A stretch of DNA of 64,000 nucleotides. It comes from Embleya sp049739465 (GTDB lineage: Bacteria > Actinomycetota > Actinomycetes > Streptomycetales > Streptomycetaceae). Shown here in pieces: positions 8,446 to 16,755 of the stretch. Under the pieces are notes generated by a model. That model had not been told where the DNA came from and did not search any database. It worked only from the letters and a program-made list of their open reading frames with translations. Where the stretch lies: contig NZ_JBMHHY010000007.1 in NCBI RefSeq assembly GCF_049739465.1, forward strand, positions 276,065 through 340,064. The letters run 5' to 3'. Made by a program: the position numbers and the translations under genes. Every line of letters begins with the position of its first letter. Within the stretch, counting starts at the first letter, position 1.

Positions 8446-8612
8446 CTCCTCGTCAGAGCTTTGGCACTGCGCGGCGTATCCGCCCTTCGGGTCGGGAAGC
8501 CACTTGGAGTCACCCCTTAGGCCGGGGAGACCTGTCCTGACCTGGAGCGTCTCTCGACGGGGGAGGTCAGTGGCCTGTGTCCGCGTAGAAGCCTCACCGA
8601 ACGAGGTGCTAC
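8446..8612 (-). ncRNA. M-box (ykoK leader) magnesium riboswitch
   Basis: On the minus strand the leader contains the M-box consensus blocks in order: CACCTCGTTCGGTGAGGC, then TTCTACGCGGACACAGGCCA, then CGTCGAGAGACG, a GGTCTCCCCGGCCTAAGGGG hairpin, and the closing TGCCAAAGCTCTGACGAGG. CACCTCGT at the 5' end can pair with ACGAGG at the 3' end to form P1. M-box RNAs bind Mg2+ and shut off Mg transporter expression when Mg is plentiful. This one lies about 390 bp upstream of mgtA. No intrinsic terminator with a U-tract is visible after it, so the output may act through translation of the leader ORF or through Rho. Assignment by conserved blocks is strong. Confidence 0.9.
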
Positions 8613-8712
8613 AGCGGTCAGTGAACACCCCACCGACCTTGATGGTCAAGCGCCGGCGCAAGTAACGTGGGCTCCCCCGTCTCGCCCGAGCCCTCCCGGA
8701 GACTCCCCGATC

Positions 8713-9084
8713 GTGATCGACACTCCCCCCGACGAAGCTTCGCGCCCTCTCGACGCCCGTACCCTCCAGCAGGCCGCCGCGACGTTCGGCATGCTCGCGG
8801 CGACCAACCGGCTCCAGATCATGTGGTTGCTCTCCCAGGGCGAGAGCGATGTCGGCACCATCGCGGACAAGGTCGGCGGCACGGTGGCCACCGTCAGCCA
8901 GCACCTGGCCAAGCTGAAGAAGGCGGGCATGGTCAGCGCGCGCCGCGAGGGGCGGCGCCGGGTCTATGTGCTCGACGATCCGCACATCGCGATATTGGTC
9001 GACCAGGTGGTCGCCCACCAGCGCGAACTGGAGGCCCGCAGCGGCACCTTCGCCGACCGCCTCCCCGGCCGCAAGGGCGCCTGA
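8713..9084 (+). CDS. ArsR family winged-helix regulator
   Basis: A 123-residue ArsR/SmtB-type repressor. The wHTH spans about residues 20-95, with recognition helix VATVSQHLAKLKKAGMVSAR and the wing RREGRRRVYVL. There is no ELCVCD motif. The C-terminal helix contains HIAILVDQVVAHQRELE, with His residues that could form an alpha-5 type metal site as in SmtB/CzrA/NmtR. It is transcribed divergently from the mgtA leader, with its GTG start 101 bp from the 5' end of the M-box. It may regulate mgtA transcription or an unlinked metal transporter; neither is shown. The ligand is unknown. Confidence 0.88.
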   Translation: MIDTPPDEASRPLDARTLQQAAATFGMLAATNRLQIMWLLSQGESDVGTIADKVGGTVATVSQHLAKLKKAGMVSARREGRRRVYVLDDPHIAILVDQVVAHQRELEARSGTFADRLPGRKGA

Positions 9085-9311
9085 GCACCGCTGCGTGGTC
9101 GACGTGGTCCGAGGGGTTGGTTGCCGTCGGATAAACCTGCGGGCGGGCCGATCGGTGTCAAGGATGTGTTGCCGGTGGGTGGGTTCGCGTATGCGCGGCG
9201 TAAGAATCGCGCGGCGGCGCTGCGCGGGCTCGGGGCTCGCGGGTCATGCTCGGTGGTGCGCCGGAACGGTCCGGTGCCGGCGGGTGAGCGACGTGGGCGA
9301 AGGTGAGTTTC

Positions 9312-9551
9312 ATGGTGCCCTCCGGGCCCGTCCCCGGGGAACGGCTGGACGAATTGCGCACGGCGGTCGAGGCCGGCCGGCAGGCCCTGTCGATGATGCG
9401 CTGGCAGGCCACCCGGCTGTTCCACGAGTCGGCCGAGGAGCGGCTCGGGCAGGAACTCGCGGTGGTCTCCCGGGTCTTGGAGGCCGTGTTGACGGCGGCC
9501 GAGTCGGTCACCTCGGGCCTCCCGGCGCCGGAGGGTGACAGGAACGCGTAG
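9312..9551 (+). CDS. Small hypothetical protein
   Basis: A 79-residue protein, largely helical by composition (GERLDELRTAVEAGRQALSM and ERLGQELAVVSRVLEAVLTA), with no known domain. The ATG at 9312 has GAAGGTGAG just upstream. Codon third positions are G/C-rich as in real genes. It precedes the permease gene on the same strand with a 101-bp gap. The 227 bp before it (9085-9311) holds no supported gene. Confidence 0.55.
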   Translation: MVPSGPVPGERLDELRTAVEAGRQALSMMRWQATRLFHESAEERLGQELAVVSRVLEAVLTAAESVTSGLPAPEGDRNA

Positions 9552-9652
9552 GGGTCGGGGCGGGCGGCGCCAAGATCATGTCAGGGGCACCTTCCGAGGG
9601 TCGGCACGGGCGGACGCTGATGTTCGTTCGACCCAGCCAGCCGGAGGAACCC

Positions 9653-11044
9653 GTGAATGTGCCCATGATGTCCCGCCGCGCCCGCGAGGTCGGTGTCGAG
9701 CCCGAGGACGGCGACCGGCATCGGCTCACGGTCGTCGGGGGCCTGGCCGCGCTCTCACTCGACGCGATGGCGTCGGTGGCGTACGGCCCCGAGGCGATCG
9801 TCCTGGTCCTGGCCCTGGCGGGTGGCGCCGGGCTCGGTTTCACGCTGCCGGTCACGCTGGTCATCGCGGGTCTCCTGCTGGTACTGACGCTGTCCTACCG
9901 ACATGTGATCGCCGCGTTCCCCGAGGGCGGCGGGGCGTACGGCGTCTCGAAGCGGCATCTGGGCCGTCGCGCGTCGCTGATCGCCGCCGCCTCGCTGGTG
10001 GTCGACTACGTGCTCAACGTCGCGGTCTCGGTCGCGGCCGGGGTGGCCGCGCTGACCTCGGCGGTGCCGGAGCTGCATCCGTACACGATCTGGCTGTGTC
10101 TGGGCGTGCTCGCGCTGATCACCGCGGTCAATCTGGGCGGGATCGCCTACAGCGCGAAGGTGTTCGTCGTACCGACCGTCGTCTACGTGCTCGCCATCCT
10201 CTCCGTCGTGGTGGTCGGCCTGCTGCGCGGCGGTCCGGCCGCCGGGCCGCTCGCGCCGCCCGTGGACAGTGGCGCGGTACACGCGGTGGGCGTCCTGCTG
10301 CTGCTCAAGGCGTTCGCCAACGGTTGCGCGGCGCTGACCGGCGTGGAGGCGATCGCCAACGCCGTACCGTCGTTCAAGGCCCCGCGCGCCCGTCGGGCGC
10401 AGCGGGCGGAGATCGCGCTCGGCGTGCTGCTCGGCGTGATGTTGATCGGCATCGCCGGGCTGATCCAGAAGTATTCGGTCGAGCCCGCCGACGGCGTCAC
10501 CGTGTTGGCCCAGGTCACCAATGCCTCGCTCGGGCACGGCGTCGCCTTCTACGTGGTCCAGTTCGCCACCGTGCTGCTGCTCGCGCTGGCCGCGAACACC
10601 TCGTTCGGCGGACTGCCGGTGCTGGCCGACCTGTTGGCCAAGGACGACTTCCTGCCGCACGTGTTCGGCGTGCACAACCGGCGGCACGTCTACGGGGCCG
10701 GCGTCGCGCTGCTCGCGGTGACCTCGGCGGTGCTGCTGATCGCCTCCGGTGGCGATATGAACGTCCTGGTCCCGCTGTTCGCGATCGGCGTGTTCGTCGG
10801 CTTCACCCTCTCCCAGGTCGGCATGGTCCGGCACTGGTGGTTGTTGCGACCGGCCGGCTGGCGCGGCAAGCTGGCGCTGAACGCGTTCGGCGCGAGCCTC
10901 ACCGGGATCGCCGCGATCGTGGTCACCGCCGCCAAGTTCACCGAGGGCGCGTGGCTGATCGCCCTGGTGATCCCCATGCTGGTCTGGGCGTTCGGGTACA
11001 CACACCGGGTGTACACCCGACCCGCCGTCGCCGGGCGCGACTAG
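9653..11044 (+). CDS. APC superfamily permease, KimA/YdaO-like (candidate K+ or amino acid importer)
   Basis: A 463-residue, about 12-helix APC transporter. TM1 carries LSLDAMASVAYGPEAIVLVL, the broken-helix region typical of APC permeases, and later helices include LKAFANGCAALTGVEAIANAVPSF. The closest match from memory is the KimA/YdaO branch, which imports K+ by proton symport, but this protein lacks the long cytoplasmic C-terminal domain of KimA. The GTG at 9653 with GGAGGA upstream fits better than earlier in-frame ATGs. It converges with a KdpD-like sensor whose stop lies 18 bp away, which supports a potassium theme. Amino acid transport remains possible. Confidence 0.85.
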   Translation: MNVPMMSRRAREVGVEPEDGDRHRLTVVGGLAALSLDAMASVAYGPEAIVLVLALAGGAGLGFTLPVTLVIAGLLLVLTLSYRHVIAAFPEGGGAYGVSKRHLGRRASLIAAASLVVDYVLNVAVSVAAGVAALTSAVPELHPYTIWLCLGVLALITAVNLGGIAYSAKVFVVPTVVYVLAILSVVVVGLLRGGPAAGPLAPPVDSGAVHAVGVLLLLKAFANGCAALTGVEAIANAVPSFKAPRARRAQRAEIALGVLLGVMLIGIAGLIQKYSVEPADGVTVLAQVTNASLGHGVAFYVVQFATVLLLALAANTSFGGLPVLADLLAKDDFLPHVFGVHNRRHVYGAGVALLAVTSAVLLIASGGDMNVLVPLFAIGVFVGFTLSQVGMVRHWWLLRPAGWRGKLALNAFGASLTGIAAIVVTAAKFTEGAWLIALVIPMLVWAFGYTHRVYTRPAVAGRD

Positions 11045-11061
11045 GTCCTGTCCGGCCAAGC

Positions 11062-13593
11062 TCAGCCGCCGGTGCTTTCGCTCGGCTCGGCACCGGGCGA
11101 CACCGGCAGGCTCAGCACCATGGTCAGCCCGCCGCCGGGGGTGTCCTCGGCGACGAGCGCGCCGCCCATCACCTCGGCGAAGCCGCGGGCCACGGCGAGT
11201 CCCAGGCCCACCCCGCGACTTCGCGGGGCGTCGCCGAATCGGGCGAAGGCCTCGAAGACCCGGTCCTTGGCGTCGTCGGGCAGGCCCGGACCGCGGTCGA
11301 CCACACGCAGGTCGATCCGGTCGCCGACCTGCTCGGCGGCCACCAGGACGGGGGTGTCCGGCGGGGTGTGCAGGACCGCGTTCTCCACCAGGTTCGTCAC
11401 CACCCGCTCCAGGAGTTCGGCGTCGGCCCGCACGGTGGGCAGCGTCTCCGGGACGGACAGCCGTACCGCCGCGTCGCCCGCCCGGGCCGCCGCGCCCGGG
11501 ACCAGTTCGTCCAGCGCCAGGTCGCCCAGGAGCGGGTCGAGCGTGCCCATCCGCAACCGGCTCATGTCCAGCAGGTTGCCGATCAGCCGGTCCAGCCGAT
11601 CGGCGCCCGCCTCGATCGTGGCCAGCAGTTCGGCCCGGTCCGCCCGTGCCCAGGCGACCTCCTCGACGCGCAGCCCGGACGACCCGGCCTTGATCGCGGC
11701 CAGCGGCGCGCGCAGGTCCCGGGCGACCGCGGCGAACAGGGCGGTGTCGACCGTGTGGCGCTCGCCCAGCCGGCGGCCCTCCTCGGCCTCGGCGACCAGC
11801 GAACGCCGTTCCAGGACCAGCGCGGCCTGCGCGGCGAACGCGCCGAGCACCCGCCGACTGTCCGCGGGCAGCGTATGGCCGGACAGGGCCAGCGCGAGCG
11901 TCTCGTCGACCGGGACCTCGACGTCGGCCGCGTCCGGTCGGGTCGGCGGGGTGGGTCCGACCGCGCCGACGCTGGTCCAGGCGGCGCGCGGCCCGGCCCG
12001 TTGCAGCAGCGCCACCGCATCCATCCCGAACGTCTCCCGGACCCGGTTCAGGAGCACGGGCAGCGCCTGCTCGCCGCGCAACATGCTGCCCGCCAGCGAG
12101 CCCAGCGTCTCGGCCTCCTCCTGCCCCCGCGCGGCCTGCTGGGTGCGCCGGGCGGCCAGGTCGACCACCGACGCGACGGCCAGGGCGAGTACGACGAAGA
12201 CCACGAAGGCGAGGATGTTGGCCGGTGCGGCGATGTCGAGCGTGTCCAGCGGCGGGGTGAAGTAGTAGTCGGTGAGCGTGGCGGCGAACGCGGCGGTGGC
12301 CACCGCCTGCCACAGGCCGCCGAACAGGGACACCGCGACGGTCAGCGCCAGGAACATCAACATCTCGCCGGGCAGCGCGGAGGCGCCCCGGGAGGGCAGC
12401 AGGGCGGCGGTCAGCGCGGGCGGCCCGAGCAGCGCACCGGCCCAGCCCAGGAGCCGGCGTCCCCGGGGCACGGCGGAGCGCCTGGGCCGGTCGGTACGAC
12501 CCCGGCCGATGTGCTCGTGGGTGACCAGGTGGGTGTCGATGTCGCCCGCCCGGGCGGCCACCGTGGCGCCGACGCCCGGGCCCTGGAGGTACTCCCACTG
12601 CCTGCGCCGGCTGCACCCGAGCACGATCCGGGTGGCCTGCACGCCCCGGGCGAAGTCCAGCAGCGCGCCGGGCACGTCGTCGCCGAGCACGGAGTGGAAG
12701 GTGCCGCCCAAGGTGGTGACCAGGCGCCGTTGGCGGGCCAGGTCGACCGGCGAGGACGCGGTCGACCCGTCGCTGCCGCTCACATGCACCGCGAGCAGTT
12801 CGCCGCCCTCGCCGCGGCCCACCACGCGCGCCGCGCGCCGGATCAGCGTGTCCCCCTCCGGTCCCCCGGTGAGCGCGACCACCACCCGCTCTCGGGCCGG
12901 CTCGAGCGCGGCCATGTGGTGTTCGTCGCGATATCGGCGCAGGTACGCGTCGACCCGGTCGGCGACCCACAGCAGCGCCAACTCGCGCAGCGCGGTCAGG
13001 TTGCCCGCGCGGAAGTAGTTGGCCAACGCCGCGTCGACCCGCTCCGGGGCGTAGACGTCGCCGTGTTCGAGGCGGCGGCGCAGTGCCTCCGGCGTCAGGT
13101 CCACGACCTCGATCTGATCGGCCCGGCGGACCACGTCGTCCGGCACGGTCTCGCGCTGGGCGACGCCGGTGATCGACTCGACCACGTCGTTGAGCGATTC
13201 CAGGTGTTGCACATTGACCGTGGAGATCACGTCGATCCCGGCGTCGAGGATCTCGTCGATGTCCTGCCAGCGTTTCTCGTTGCGCGCGCCCGGCACGTTG
13301 GTATGCGCCAGTTCGTCCACCAGGGCCAGGCGAGGGCGCCGGGCCAGCACGGCGGCCACGTCCATCTCGGTGAACGCGCGGCCCCGGTGGGAGAGTTCGG
13401 CGCGCGGGACGATCTCCAGGCCGGTCAGCATCGCCTCGGTGTCCGCTCTGCCGTGGCATTCGACCAGGCCGACCACCACGTCGGTGCCTCGGGAGAGCCT
13501 GCGGTGTGCTTCGTCGAGCATCGCGTACGTCTTGCCGACGCCGGGTGCCGCGCCCAGGTAGACGCGCAGTCTGCCGCGTCGTGGGGCCGTCAT
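11062..13593 (-). CDS. KdpD-like sensor protein lacking the phospho-acceptor histidine
   Basis: An 843-residue protein with KdpD architecture. The N-terminal KdpD domain has Walker A GAAPGVGKT near residue 13 and the LVDELAHTNVPGARNEKRW signature. A UspA-like domain (about 240-360), a DUF4118 four-helix membrane region with TDYYFTPPLDTL, a GAF-like region, then DHp and HATPase domains follow. The ATPase N-box (LVENAVLHTP), G1 (DRGPGLPD) and G2 (GVGLGLAVARG) look intact. The H-box reads AVARDLRAPLAAIKA, so the residue expected to be His in KdpD (SHDLRTPL) is Arg625. No kdpE or kdpFABC is nearby. It may be a K+ or c-di-AMP sensor without autokinase activity. Confidence 0.9.
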   Translation of the reverse strand: MTAPRRGRLRVYLGAAPGVGKTYAMLDEAHRRLSRGTDVVVGLVECHGRADTEAMLTGLEIVPRAELSHRGRAFTEMDVAAVLARRPRLALVDELAHTNVPGARNEKRWQDIDEILDAGIDVISTVNVQHLESLNDVVESITGVAQRETVPDDVVRRADQIEVVDLTPEALRRRLEHGDVYAPERVDAALANYFRAGNLTALRELALLWVADRVDAYLRRYRDEHHMAALEPARERVVVALTGGPEGDTLIRRAARVVGRGEGGELLAVHVSGSDGSTASSPVDLARQRRLVTTLGGTFHSVLGDDVPGALLDFARGVQATRIVLGCSRRRQWEYLQGPGVGATVAARAGDIDTHLVTHEHIGRGRTDRPRRSAVPRGRRLLGWAGALLGPPALTAALLPSRGASALPGEMLMFLALTVAVSLFGGLWQAVATAAFAATLTDYYFTPPLDTLDIAAPANILAFVVFVVLALAVASVVDLAARRTQQAARGQEEAETLGSLAGSMLRGEQALPVLLNRVRETFGMDAVALLQRAGPRAAWTSVGAVGPTPPTRPDAADVEVPVDETLALALSGHTLPADSRRVLGAFAAQAALVLERRSLVAEAEEGRRLGERHTVDTALFAAVARDLRAPLAAIKAGSSGLRVEEVAWARADRAELLATIEAGADRLDRLIGNLLDMSRLRMGTLDPLLGDLALDELVPGAAARAGDAAVRLSVPETLPTVRADAELLERVVTNLVENAVLHTPPDTPVLVAAEQVGDRIDLRVVDRGPGLPDDAKDRVFEAFARFGDAPRSRGVGLGLAVARGFAEVMGGALVAEDTPGGGLTMVLSLPVSPGAEPSESTGG

Positions 13594-13633
13594 GGTGGGT
13601 CGGGCCACCCCCTCCGTCTGTCGTTCCGGAACC

Positions 13634-13675
13634 GACGAGTATCGAATTCCTCCATCGATGAGTATCAAATTCCTC
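13634..13675. promoter_or_regulatory. Two 19-bp direct repeats in the divergent promoter region
   Basis: GACGAGTATCGAATTCCTC (13634-13652) and GATGAGTATCAAATTCCTC (13657-13675) differ at 2 of 19 bases and start 23 bp apart. They are relatively AT-rich and lie between the divergent KdpD-like and DUF4118 genes, 40 bp upstream of the former. This is a plausible binding site for a dimeric regulator of one or both genes. Confidence 0.5.
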
Positions 13676-13838
13676 GCCCTTCGGCCGCTCCGGCGGGCCT
13701 TGACACGCCCTTGGCGGCCGGGCCGCCCACCTTGTCGCGTCCTTGACGCGACGGGATACCGCCCGCGCGGCGGGCGCGACATACTCGGAGGTTGGAGGGT
13801 GACCCGTGGCCCGCTCGGCTTCGTGGAGGTGCCTCGTG

Positions 13839-14576
13839 ATGACTCGATATCCGCAGCGGGATCGGCTGGCGATGCTCGCCGCCGTATTGGCGCCGGTGGC
13901 GGTGGCCGGGGTGGTGGCACCCTTCCGTGCGCATTTCGCCGCCGCGAATGTGGCGCTGTGCATGGTGGTCGTGGTGGTCGCGGTGGCCGCGAACGGGCAC
14001 CGGCTCGCCGGGGCGGTGGCCGCGTTGTCCGCGACGGTGTGGTTCGACTTCTTCTTCACCAGGCCGTACGAGAGCTTTTCGATCACCCGCTCGGCCGACG
14101 CGCAGATGGCCGTTCTGCTGTTGCTCGTCGGCCTGGCGGTATCGCAGATCGCGGCCCGGGCCCGGCGGCTGCAGGTGGTGGTGATCACCGACGCGGAACA
14201 CCTGGCCCGGATCCGGGACATCGCCGAGGCGGCCCGCTCGTCCGGCTCGCCCGACGCGGTGGTGGACGCGGTCAAGGCCCAGCTGATCACCCTGCTCGAT
14301 CTGCGTGGTTGCCGGTTCGAGTACGGCACGCTGATCGGCCGCCCGCCGCGCCTGGAGCAGGACGGGTCGGTCACCGTCGGCGCGCGGACGTGGGATGTGG
14401 AGCGGCGCGGGCTGCCCGCCGAGGAGATCGAGCTGCGGGTCTACCGGGGTGGTCACTTCCACGGCCGCTTCCTGCTCGAGCCCCGCCCCGGTGCCGTCCC
14501 CTCGCGCCAGGCCCGGCTGGTCGCGGTGACCCTCGCCGACCAGGTCGGCGCCTCGTTCGAACACGCGGTGCGCTGA
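13839..14576 (+). CDS. DUF4118 membrane protein (KdpD sensory-domain paralogue without a kinase)
   Basis: A 245-residue protein with about four transmembrane helices (residues 15-110) containing FDFFFTRPYESFSI, the hallmark of the KdpD membrane domain. A cytoplasmic GAF-like region of about 130 residues follows. No DHp or ATPase domain is present. The ATG at 13839 has TGGAGGTG upstream. It diverges from the KdpD-like gene and shares its 245-bp promoter region. It could form mixed membrane assemblies with the KdpD-like protein or relay the same signal. No experimental role is known to me. Confidence 0.82.
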   Translation: MTRYPQRDRLAMLAAVLAPVAVAGVVAPFRAHFAAANVALCMVVVVVAVAANGHRLAGAVAALSATVWFDFFFTRPYESFSITRSADAQMAVLLLLVGLAVSQIAARARRLQVVVITDAEHLARIRDIAEAARSSGSPDAVVDAVKAQLITLLDLRGCRFEYGTLIGRPPRLEQDGSVTVGARTWDVERRGLPAEEIELRVYRGGHFHGRFLLEPRPGAVPSRQARLVAVTLADQVGASFEHAVR

Positions 14577-14600
14577 CGCGGCGCGGGCGGCCCCCTGTCG

Positions 14601-15260
14601 TCAGTCGAACTCGGTGGGCAGCGTCGGGTCGAGCAGGTGGCGGTGCGCCATGTGGAGTTGGGCCTCGGTGATCCGCGCGGTGGACAGTTCGGGGAGCGCG
14701 TCGAGCGCGAACCAGTCGGTGTCCAGGGTCTCCGCCGGGTCGGGGAGGTGCCGGGCCCGGTCGGCGACTTCGCGGCACAGGAAGAACATCTTGTAGACGT
14801 GGTAGGGGTAGTGCGGCAGGTGGCCCTGACGCCGCCGGTCGAGCAGCGCGATCAGCTTGACCGCGTCCACGTGCAGCCCGGACTCCTCGCGCACCTCGCG
14901 GCACACCGCCTCGGACGGCGTCTCGGGTACGTCGCACCAGCCGCCCGGCAACGTCCAACAGCCGTCCGAGCGTTCCCGGATCAGCAGGACCCGCTCGCGC
15001 GCGTCGAAGACCACGCCACGCGCGTCCAGCTTCGGCGTCGCGTGTCCGGTCTCGGCGGTGACCACCTCGCGCAGCCGCACCCGGTCGGCGTCGCTGATCA
15101 GTTCGAGCAGCGCCAAGGCGGTTGCGCGCACCTGTTCGTAGCGCTCCAGGTCGAACACGTCGCGGACGTAGGCCAATCCGGTCTGCGCGATGGCCAACAG
15201 GGTGATCGCGCGCTCGTGCAGCGCGTCCTCGACGGCGGTATCGGCTGCCTCGGAGGTCAT
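14601..15260 (-). CDS. Nudix hydrolase with N-terminal helical domain
   Basis: A 219-residue protein. An N-terminal helical region (residues 1-75) precedes a Nudix fold. The Nudix box is complete: GWCDVPETPSEAVCREVREE followed by SGL fits GX5EX7REUXEEXGU. Such enzymes hydrolyse nucleoside diphosphates linked to sugars or other groups. Its ATG overlaps the stop of the upstream ROK regulator by 4 bp, so the two are co-transcribed. Position beside a candidate cyclitol cluster makes a nucleotide-sugar-type substrate attractive, but this is inference. Confidence 0.92.
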   Translation of the reverse strand: MTSEAADTAVEDALHERAITLLAIAQTGLAYVRDVFDLERYEQVRATALALLELISDADRVRLREVVTAETGHATPKLDARGVVFDARERVLLIRERSDGCWTLPGGWCDVPETPSEAVCREVREESGLHVDAVKLIALLDRRRQGHLPHYPYHVYKMFFLCREVADRARHLPDPAETLDTDWFALDALPELSTARITEAQLHMAHRHLLDPTLPTEFD

Positions 15261-16537
15261 GCGGGTCGGCTCCCCAGGGTCTCGCGTTCGGGTGCGGAGG
15301 TCGATGAGCGGGTCGCTGAACGAGTCGCTGAAGGAGTCGCCGAGCGGGTCGATATCGCGCGCTCGACGACGCCGGCGGGATCGTGCAGCAGCGGGGCGAA
15401 GACCGTCTCCGCCGCGCCGACCAGGACCGGTTCCTCGACCGATCCGCACAACAACCGGGTGGCGTTCATCCGGGCCACGGTCGAGGTACGCAGACAGGAG
15501 CGGACCTCGGCCGGGGCGACCCGGTGCAGCCGGGCCAGCAGTCCGGTCAGCACCACCGTCTGCGGGCCCACCACATTGATCAACATGGCCAGTACCGCGC
15601 CCAGTTCGGCACCCACCAGCCGGGCCGCGGCGGCCGCCTCGGGATCGCCGTCCCGGGTCGGCGCCAGCACCGCGCGGGCCGCGTCCGCGTCGAGCAGGTC
15701 CTCGCGGCCGGCCGCGCGCAACACGGCCCGCCCGTCCACGTACAGCTCGACACAACCGCGCAGTCCGCACGGGCACTCGGCGCCGCTCGGATCGACCGTG
15801 ATGTGGCCGAGCTCCAGCGGGAAGCCGATGTCCGCGGGCGGTGCGTTCCCGTGCAGCAGGGCACCGCCGATGCCGATGTGGTCGCAGTACAGCACCAGCA
15901 GGCTGCCCGTGGAGCGTGGCCCGTGTCGGCGCTCGGCCAACGCGGCCAGTACCGCGTCCCGGTTGACGGTCACCGTCAGTTCGGGCGGCAGGTGGTTGGC
16001 CAGGATCTCGGCGGCGGGCACCTCGTGCCAATCCAGTTGCAACGACAACCGCACCGTCCCGTCCGACTCCCGGACGATCCCCGGCACCGCCAACCCGAGC
16101 CCCACACACCGCCGTTCCTGCCCGGCCAGCAGGGCCGTCGCCTCGTCCACGACGATCCGCAACACCTCGGCGGGGCTGAGCGCGGCGGCGTCGACGGGAC
16201 GGGTGCGGATCGCCAGCGGCCGATGGTCCATGCCCAGGACGGCCGTGGTGATCCCGCCGCCGGACAACCGCGCGCCGACCGCGATCGGGCCGTCCGGGGC
16301 CAGGTCGAGCGTGGTGGAGGGGCGTCCCGGGCGGGATTCCTCGGGCGGTTGGGCCTCGCTGACCCGGATCAGCCCGAGCCGGACCAGTTCGGCCACCGCC
16401 TCGCCCGTCGAACTGCGCGAGAGACCGAGGCGTCGGGTGGCGTCCGAGCGACCGCACGGGCCGTCCCGGTAGAGCAGGGTCAACAGTCGAGCCGTGGCGG
16501 GACCGTCCCGAAGTCGGTCGCGGGGCAGCAACATCAT
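15257..16537 (-). CDS. ROK family transcriptional regulator
   Basis: A 426-residue protein with an N-terminal winged helix (about residues 12-75, RLGLSRSSTGEAVAELVRLG) and a ROK sugar-kinase-like domain. The ROK signature ECPCGLRGCVELYVDG (CxCGxxGC) is intact, so zinc binding is likely. ROK repressors sense sugars or sugar phosphates. The C-terminus is a short repetitive SATPSATRSATRSSTSAP tail. The gene diverges from an MFS transporter and precedes the Nudix gene with a 4-bp overlap. It is the natural candidate regulator of the adjacent cyclitol-type cluster. The start is ATGATG at 16537. Confidence 0.92.
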   Translation of the reverse strand: MMLLPRDRLRDGPATARLLTLLYRDGPCGRSDATRRLGLSRSSTGEAVAELVRLGLIRVSEAQPPEESRPGRPSTTLDLAPDGPIAVGARLSGGGITTAVLGMDHRPLAIRTRPVDAAALSPAEVLRIVVDEATALLAGQERRCVGLGLAVPGIVRESDGTVRLSLQLDWHEVPAAEILANHLPPELTVTVNRDAVLAALAERRHGPRSTGSLLVLYCDHIGIGGALLHGNAPPADIGFPLELGHITVDPSGAECPCGLRGCVELYVDGRAVLRAAGREDLLDADAARAVLAPTRDGDPEAAAAARLVGAELGAVLAMLINVVGPQTVVLTGLLARLHRVAPAEVRSCLRTSTVARMNATRLLCGSVEEPVLVGAAETVFAPLLHDPAGVVERAISTRSATPSATRSATRSSTSAPERETLGSRPA

Positions 16538-16540
16538 GTG

Positions 16541-16578
16541 TTGATTTTTGCACGCTCAGCGATCAAAATATTTGCACG
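16541..16578. promoter_or_regulatory. Direct TTTGCACG repeats upstream of the ROK regulator
   Basis: TTTGCACG occurs at 16547-16554 and 16571-16578, 24 bp apart, within an AT-rich patch that also contains TTGAT and ATCAA in inverted order. It lies just upstream of the ROK start codon at 16537 and on the divergent path to the MFS gene. Likely operator or promoter elements for autoregulation. Confidence 0.45.
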
Positions 16579-16755
16579 GCAGGCGAACAAATCGGTGTCC
16601 CGTCGTTGGTTCCACGCTGCTCCGGTGCCTGCCACGCCGCTCGAACGACCGGGCCCGGACGTACGATCGCCCGCGTCCTGCCCGCGGCGCCGACCCATCG
16701 GCGCCGGATCACCCCCGCGCGTTACCGGCAAGCCGAGACGTTCACCAAGGGATGC

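Noticed and set aside
8446..8612. The open minus frame running through the M-box
   Set aside because: The conserved riboswitch blocks explain the sequence; no start, codon bias or family supports a protein.
4616..8665. A 1349-codon plus-strand frame opposite mgtA
   Set aside because: It is antisense to a complete P-type ATPase, is Arg/Gly/His-rich and has no family. Long antisense frames are expected at this GC content.
9121..9306. A 61-codon plus frame before the small hypothetical gene
   Set aside because: Weak start, no ribosome site and low-complexity C-terminus; not supported as coding.
9535..13746. A 1403-codon plus-strand frame across the permease and the KdpD-like gene
   Set aside because: Its composition is Arg/Gly/Gln-rich, it crosses a convergent gene end, and both real genes show complete domain sets in other frames.
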